Shown piece by piece: positions 60,917 to 64,000 of a DNA stretch of 64,000 nucleotides (positions are counted from its first letter, which is position 1; every line of letters starts with the position of its first letter). This DNA is from Halanaerobium kushneri (GTDB lineage: Bacteria; Bacillota; Halanaerobiia; Halanaerobiales; Halanaerobiaceae). The translations under genes and the position numbers were made by a program. The stretch is taken from assembly GCF_900156285.1 (NCBI RefSeq), contig NZ_FTNC01000001.1:1-64000 (forward strand), read 5' to 3'. Under the pieces are notes generated by a model, which did no database searches, was not told the DNA's origin, and saw only the letters and a list, made by a program, of their open reading frames with translations.

Positions 60917-63325
60917 ATGGATAATAGTGAAGCTCTACTGCAGGGTAAAAGCAGAGATGACAGCAGTGATTATAATAAACTGCAGGGTATTTTAAATTAT
61001 AGGATAAGGAATAACAAAATTATATTTGAGTTTAAACATGCAGAGGCTGTTATAAAATTTTTAAGTGCTGACAGTTTTAGGCTGATTATGGCTCATTCCA
61101 ATCAATCTATAAATTACCGGAGTACCCCAGCAGTAATTAAACATAATTTAAGCTATGATAATTTTGATATTAAAGAAAAGGATAATCAAATTATTATTGA
61201 AACTGAAAAACTTTTGCTTAAAGTAAAAAAAGATAAGTTTTTACTTAAAGTTTATGATAAAAAAGGCAATTTAATCCATCAAGATTATTCTAATCATGCT
61301 CTGGGCTGGAAAAAGCAGAAAGTAAGAGCCTGGAAATCTTTTAAAAATAACGAAAGGTTTTATGGTCTGGGTGAGAAAACAGGCTGGCTTGATAAAAAGG
61401 GCAGACGTTATGAAATGTGGAATCATGATACTTTTGTGCCCCATGTTGATGATACTGATCCCTTATATCAATCGATTCCCTTTTTGATTTCTTACAGCCC
61501 TGAAAATAGTTATGGTATTTATTTTGATAATTCCTATAGAAGCTTTTTTGATCTTGGAAGTGAGGGGCAGGATTATTATTCTTTCTGGGCTGAAGGTGGA
61601 GATCTGGATTACTATTTTTTAAATGGTCCCTCCATAAAAGAAGTAATTCAGAAATACTCAAATATAACCGGCAGAATGCCTTTGCCACCCAAATGGTCAC
61701 TTGGCTATCACCAGTCACGCTATAGCTATTATCCTCAGGCTGAGGTTGAACAGCTGGTAAAGACCTTTAGAGACAAAGAAATTCCCTGTGATGCTTTTCA
61801 TTTTGATATCCATTATATGGACGAATATAAGATTTACACCTGGGATGAAGATCGTTTTCCTGACCCAGAGGCTATGTTTACTAATATGGCTGACAATGGA
61901 ATCAAAGGAGTTACAATAATAGACCCGGGGGTAAAAAGAGATCCTGAATATAAGCTTTATCAGGAAGGTATGGAAAATGACTATTTCTGTAAATATCTTG
62001 ATGGTAAGGTTTTTATAGATAAGGTCTGGCCGGGAAAATGTGCTTTTCCAGATTTTACTCAGTCAGAGGTAAGAGACTGGTGGGCCGGTCTGCAGAAAGA
62101 TTATGTGGAATTAGGAATTAAGGGTATCTGGAATGACATGAATGAGCCAGCTGTCTTTAATAAAACTGATACTATGGATGTAAATGTAATGCATCAGAAT
62201 GATGGAGATCCTGGAACTCACCGCAGGTTTCATAATCTTTATGGCTTTTTAGAGGATAAGGCTACTTTTGAAGGTTTAAAAGAAAGCCTTGAAAATGAAA
62301 GACCATTTGTGCTAACCAGGTCAGGTTTTGCTGGTATTCAGCGTTATTCAGCTGTCTGGACTGGAGATAACCGAAGTTTCTGGGATCATATAAAAATTGC
62401 GATGCCAATGCTGATGAATCTGGGCATGTCAGGGGTAAGTTTTTGTGGAACAGATGTTGGAGGTTTTACAGGCAACAGTAATGGGGAACTCTTAACCCGC
62501 TGGACTCAGATGGGAGCTTTTGTTCCTTTCTTTAGAAATCATTGTGAGGTTAGAGCAATTTCTCAGGAGCCCTGGTCTTTTGGAGCAAAGCATGAAAAAA
62601 TAATTAAAAAATATATTGAGCTGAGATATAAATTAATTACTCATCTTTATAATCTTTTCTATCAGGCTTCTCAAACTGGTATTCCTGTTATGAGACCTCT
62701 AATAATGGAATTTCCAGAAGATCAAAAATGTGAAAATTTATCTGATCAGTTTATGATTGGAGAGAGTTTATTGGTAGCTCCAGTATATCAGCCGGATCAG
62801 AAAAAAAGAATGCTTTATCTGCCGGAAGGAAAATGGATTGATTTCTGGACAAAGGAAATTTATCAGGGTGGAGACCATATTATAGTTGATGCACCATTAG
62901 ATACTCTACCACTTTTTGTTAGAGCAGGAAGTATTATTCCGCTTAATAAAAAATTAAACTATGTTGAAGAAGAAAAAATTGAATCACTGAAATTAAATAT
63001 TTTCTTAACTGAAGATAATAATTTAGGTAATTACAGTCTATACGATGATGATGGTATCTCATATAACTATCAGGATGGTATCTATAATTTGACAGATTTT
63101 AATTATCAATATACTGATAATCAGATAATTTTTAATATAGAAAGAACAGAAGAAAACTATCAGCAGGAATTTAAAGATTATAAGTTGATTTTCAATAATT
63201 TAAATAAGGATCCTCAAAATATCTATGTTGATGGTAATAATTTAAATGAGTTTATTTACTCTGATAACACACTGGAATTTAAAGTTCCAGTTGTTATAAA
63301 TAAAATTACCATAGGATTAAGTTAA
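60917..63325 (+). CDS. GH31 alpha-glucosidase-type glycosidase
   Basis: Start ATG 60917 after AAAGGAGT; the frame is open 32 codons further up, but those codons cross the operator. The 802-residue protein has the GH31 N-terminal beta domain, PLPPKWSLGYHQSRYSYY at the barrel start, nucleophile D407 in GIWNDMNEPAVF, and acid/base D484 in WTGDNRSFWDH, plus RSGFAGIQRYSAVW. GH31 includes alpha-glucosidases and alpha-xylosidases; the sequence around the active site favours alpha-glucosidase. Intracellular. A sugar-binding protein gene follows 25 bases later, so the operon couples uptake with hydrolysis. Confidence 0.93.
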   Translation: MDNSEALLQGKSRDDSSDYNKLQGILNYRIRNNKIIFEFKHAEAVIKFLSADSFRLIMAHSNQSINYRSTPAVIKHNLSYDNFDIKEKDNQIIIETEKLLLKVKKDKFLLKVYDKKGNLIHQDYSNHALGWKKQKVRAWKSFKNNERFYGLGEKTGWLDKKGRRYEMWNHDTFVPHVDDTDPLYQSIPFLISYSPENSYGIYFDNSYRSFFDLGSEGQDYYSFWAEGGDLDYYFLNGPSIKEVIQKYSNITGRMPLPPKWSLGYHQSRYSYYPQAEVEQLVKTFRDKEIPCDAFHFDIHYMDEYKIYTWDEDRFPDPEAMFTNMADNGIKGVTIIDPGVKRDPEYKLYQEGMENDYFCKYLDGKVFIDKVWPGKCAFPDFTQSEVRDWWAGLQKDYVELGIKGIWNDMNEPAVFNKTDTMDVNVMHQNDGDPGTHRRFHNLYGFLEDKATFEGLKESLENERPFVLTRSGFAGIQRYSAVWTGDNRSFWDHIKIAMPMLMNLGMSGVSFCGTDVGGFTGNSNGELLTRWTQMGAFVPFFRNHCEVRAISQEPWSFGAKHEKIIKKYIELRYKLITHLYNLFYQASQTGIPVMRPLIMEFPEDQKCENLSDQFMIGESLLVAPVYQPDQKKRMLYLPEGKWIDFWTKEIYQGGDHIIVDAPLDTLPLFVRAGSIIPLNKKLNYVEEEKIESLKLNIFLTEDNNLGNYSLYDDDGISYNYQDGIYNLTDFNYQYTDNQIIFNIERTEENYQQEFKDYKLIFNNLNKDPQNIYVDGNNLNEFIYSDNTLEFKVPVVINKITIGLS

Positions 63326-63350
63326 AACAAATTAAAAGGAGGAATTATTA

Positions 63351-64000
63351 ATGAGAAAGTCAATTATCAAAGTTTCAATTTTAGTTTTAGCTTTAGCACT
63401 TATTTTTTCTGGAGGTGTTGCTGCTCAGCAGAATCTAGATAAAAAGGAAATTACTGATCAGGTAACACTAAAATTATGGGAAGCCGATGAAGAAAGAATT
63501 GATAATGAAATTTTAGATCCCTTAATCAAAAAATTTGAAAACAAATATCCAAATGTTACTGTAGAAAGAACTCATGCAGGTAGTGTTGAGGATCTCAGAC
63601 AGAACACCCAAACTGCTTATATGGGTGGACAGGGACCAGATCTTGTATTAAGCCCTTTTGATCATATTGGTCCATTTTCAATTATGGGACTTGCTCAGCC
63701 ATTAGATAAACTGATGAGTCAGGATATGAAAGATAAGTATATTGATGCTGCTCTGCCAGGTATGAGTTTACATGGTAAAACTTATGGTGTTCCTGTAACT
63801 ATGGGAAATCATTTAATGTTAATGTATAATAAAAAGATTGTAGATCAAGCCCCAGAAACCTGGTCTGAGTTAATTAAAGTTGCAAAAGCAAATACAGTTG
63901 ATGAAGATGGTGATGGTCTAGTTGATAAATATGGCTTAGCATATAATTTAAATGAGCCCTTCTGGTGGGCTGCTTTCCACGGTGGCTTTGGCGGCTGGGT
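63351..64000 (+). CDS. Carbohydrate ABC transporter substrate-binding protein (cut by window edge)
   Basis: The frame is open from ATG 63351 (AAAAGGAGG site) to the window end, giving the first 216 residues. A signal peptide (SIIKVSILVLALALIFSGG, cut near VAAQQ) is followed by VTLKLWEADEE, PLIKKFENKYPNVTVE, GPDLVLSPFDHIGPF and YGVPVTMGNHLMLMYNKK, the pattern of maltose-type extracellular binding proteins. There is no lipobox Cys, so the mature protein should be free in a periplasm, as in diderm bacteria. With the GH31 gene it suggests import of an alpha-glucoside such as maltose, trehalose or sucrose; permease genes are expected just outside. Confidence 0.9.
   Translation, partial: MRKSIIKVSILVLALALIFSGGVAAQQNLDKKEITDQVTLKLWEADEERIDNEILDPLIKKFENKYPNVTVERTHAGSVEDLRQNTQTAYMGGQGPDLVLSPFDHIGPFSIMGLAQPLDKLMSQDMKDKYIDAALPGMSLHGKTYGVPVTMGNHLMLMYNKKIVDQAPETWSELIKVAKANTVDEDGDGLVDKYGLAYNLNEPFWWAAFHGGFGGW

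Noticed and set aside
61341-61718. 125-codon antisense frame within the GH31 gene
   Set aside because: It lies opposite a well-conserved enzyme region, has no ribosome site, and its product resembles no protein.

Overview
The window is a low-GC, Firmicutes-style chromosome segment: purine-rich Shine-Dalgarno sites sit before almost every gene, GTG and TTG starts are frequent, and short intergenic hairpins end in T runs. Gene content (a long-form PRPP synthetase, DUF975 and DUF815 proteins, HD-GYP and GGDEF proteins, pyruvate carboxylase, secreted proteins with signal peptides but no lipobox) fits a fermentative diderm Firmicute of the Halanaerobium type. That taxonomic call is inference from gene style, not a database result. 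No rRNA, tRNA, CRISPR array or intact insertion sequence was seen.

Layout. 1-4.3 kb: an unidentified C-terminal fragment, a QueG-like iron-sulfur protein, an SDR gene broken by an internal deletion, a CoA-binding protein, a helix-hairpin-helix-like gene that seems to start at ATC, and a double CDGSH protein. 4.4-11 kb: a GGDEF/HD-GYP protein, an SbcD/SbcC-like pair, a PAS-GGDEF cyclase, and on the minus strand a candidate structured RNA of about 320 nt with its own promoter and terminator. 11.5-24.5 kb: metabolic and stress genes, including a small alarmone hydrolase and a small alarmone synthetase 1.8 kb apart, homoserine dehydrogenase and a MalT-type regulator. 24.8-32.6 kb: citrate synthase, PepC, a MerR/zinc-ribbon/methyltransferase fusion beside an MFS pump whose promoter has the 19-bp MerR spacer, and a MATE-TetR operon with two matching operators. 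32.6-40 kb: an RpoD-like sigma factor with a YihY protein, pyruvate carboxylase, and a small secreted protein under a GEMM-I (cyclic dinucleotide) riboswitch. 40-52.7 kb: a second, YhaO/YhaN-like nuclease-ATPase pair, a cNMP-DUF2225 protein, MgtE, PRPP synthetase, an ADP-ribosylglycohydrolase and a third GGDEF protein with HD-GYP. 52.7-64 kb: a pentose and glucoside oligosaccharide region with an ArsR-like regulator, two GH51 arabinofuranosidases, a GH43 enzyme, an aldo/keto reductase, a DUF815 ATPase, a GH31 glucosidase behind a LacI-type operator, and the start of a sugar-binding protein.

How parts may work together. Three GGDEF proteins, all keeping the RxxD inhibitory site and two also carrying HD-GYP phosphodiesterase domains, make and degrade c-di-GMP. 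A riboswitch of the GEMM-I class in the same window could read such a signal, although the base aligned with its specificity position looks like A rather than G. The glycoside hydrolases have no export signals, so they should act on oligosaccharides after import, and the sugar-binding protein at the window end probably belongs to the importer. Three local regulator-operator circuits (MerR fusion-MFS, TetR-MATE, ArsR-like-GH51) can be read directly from promoter sequence.

The features I consider most likely to be undescribed are the structured RNA at 10984-11306 (minus), the GEMM-I riboswitch with its apparent A at the specificity position, and the MerR-zinc ribbon-methyltransferase fusion with its overlong-spacer promoter.
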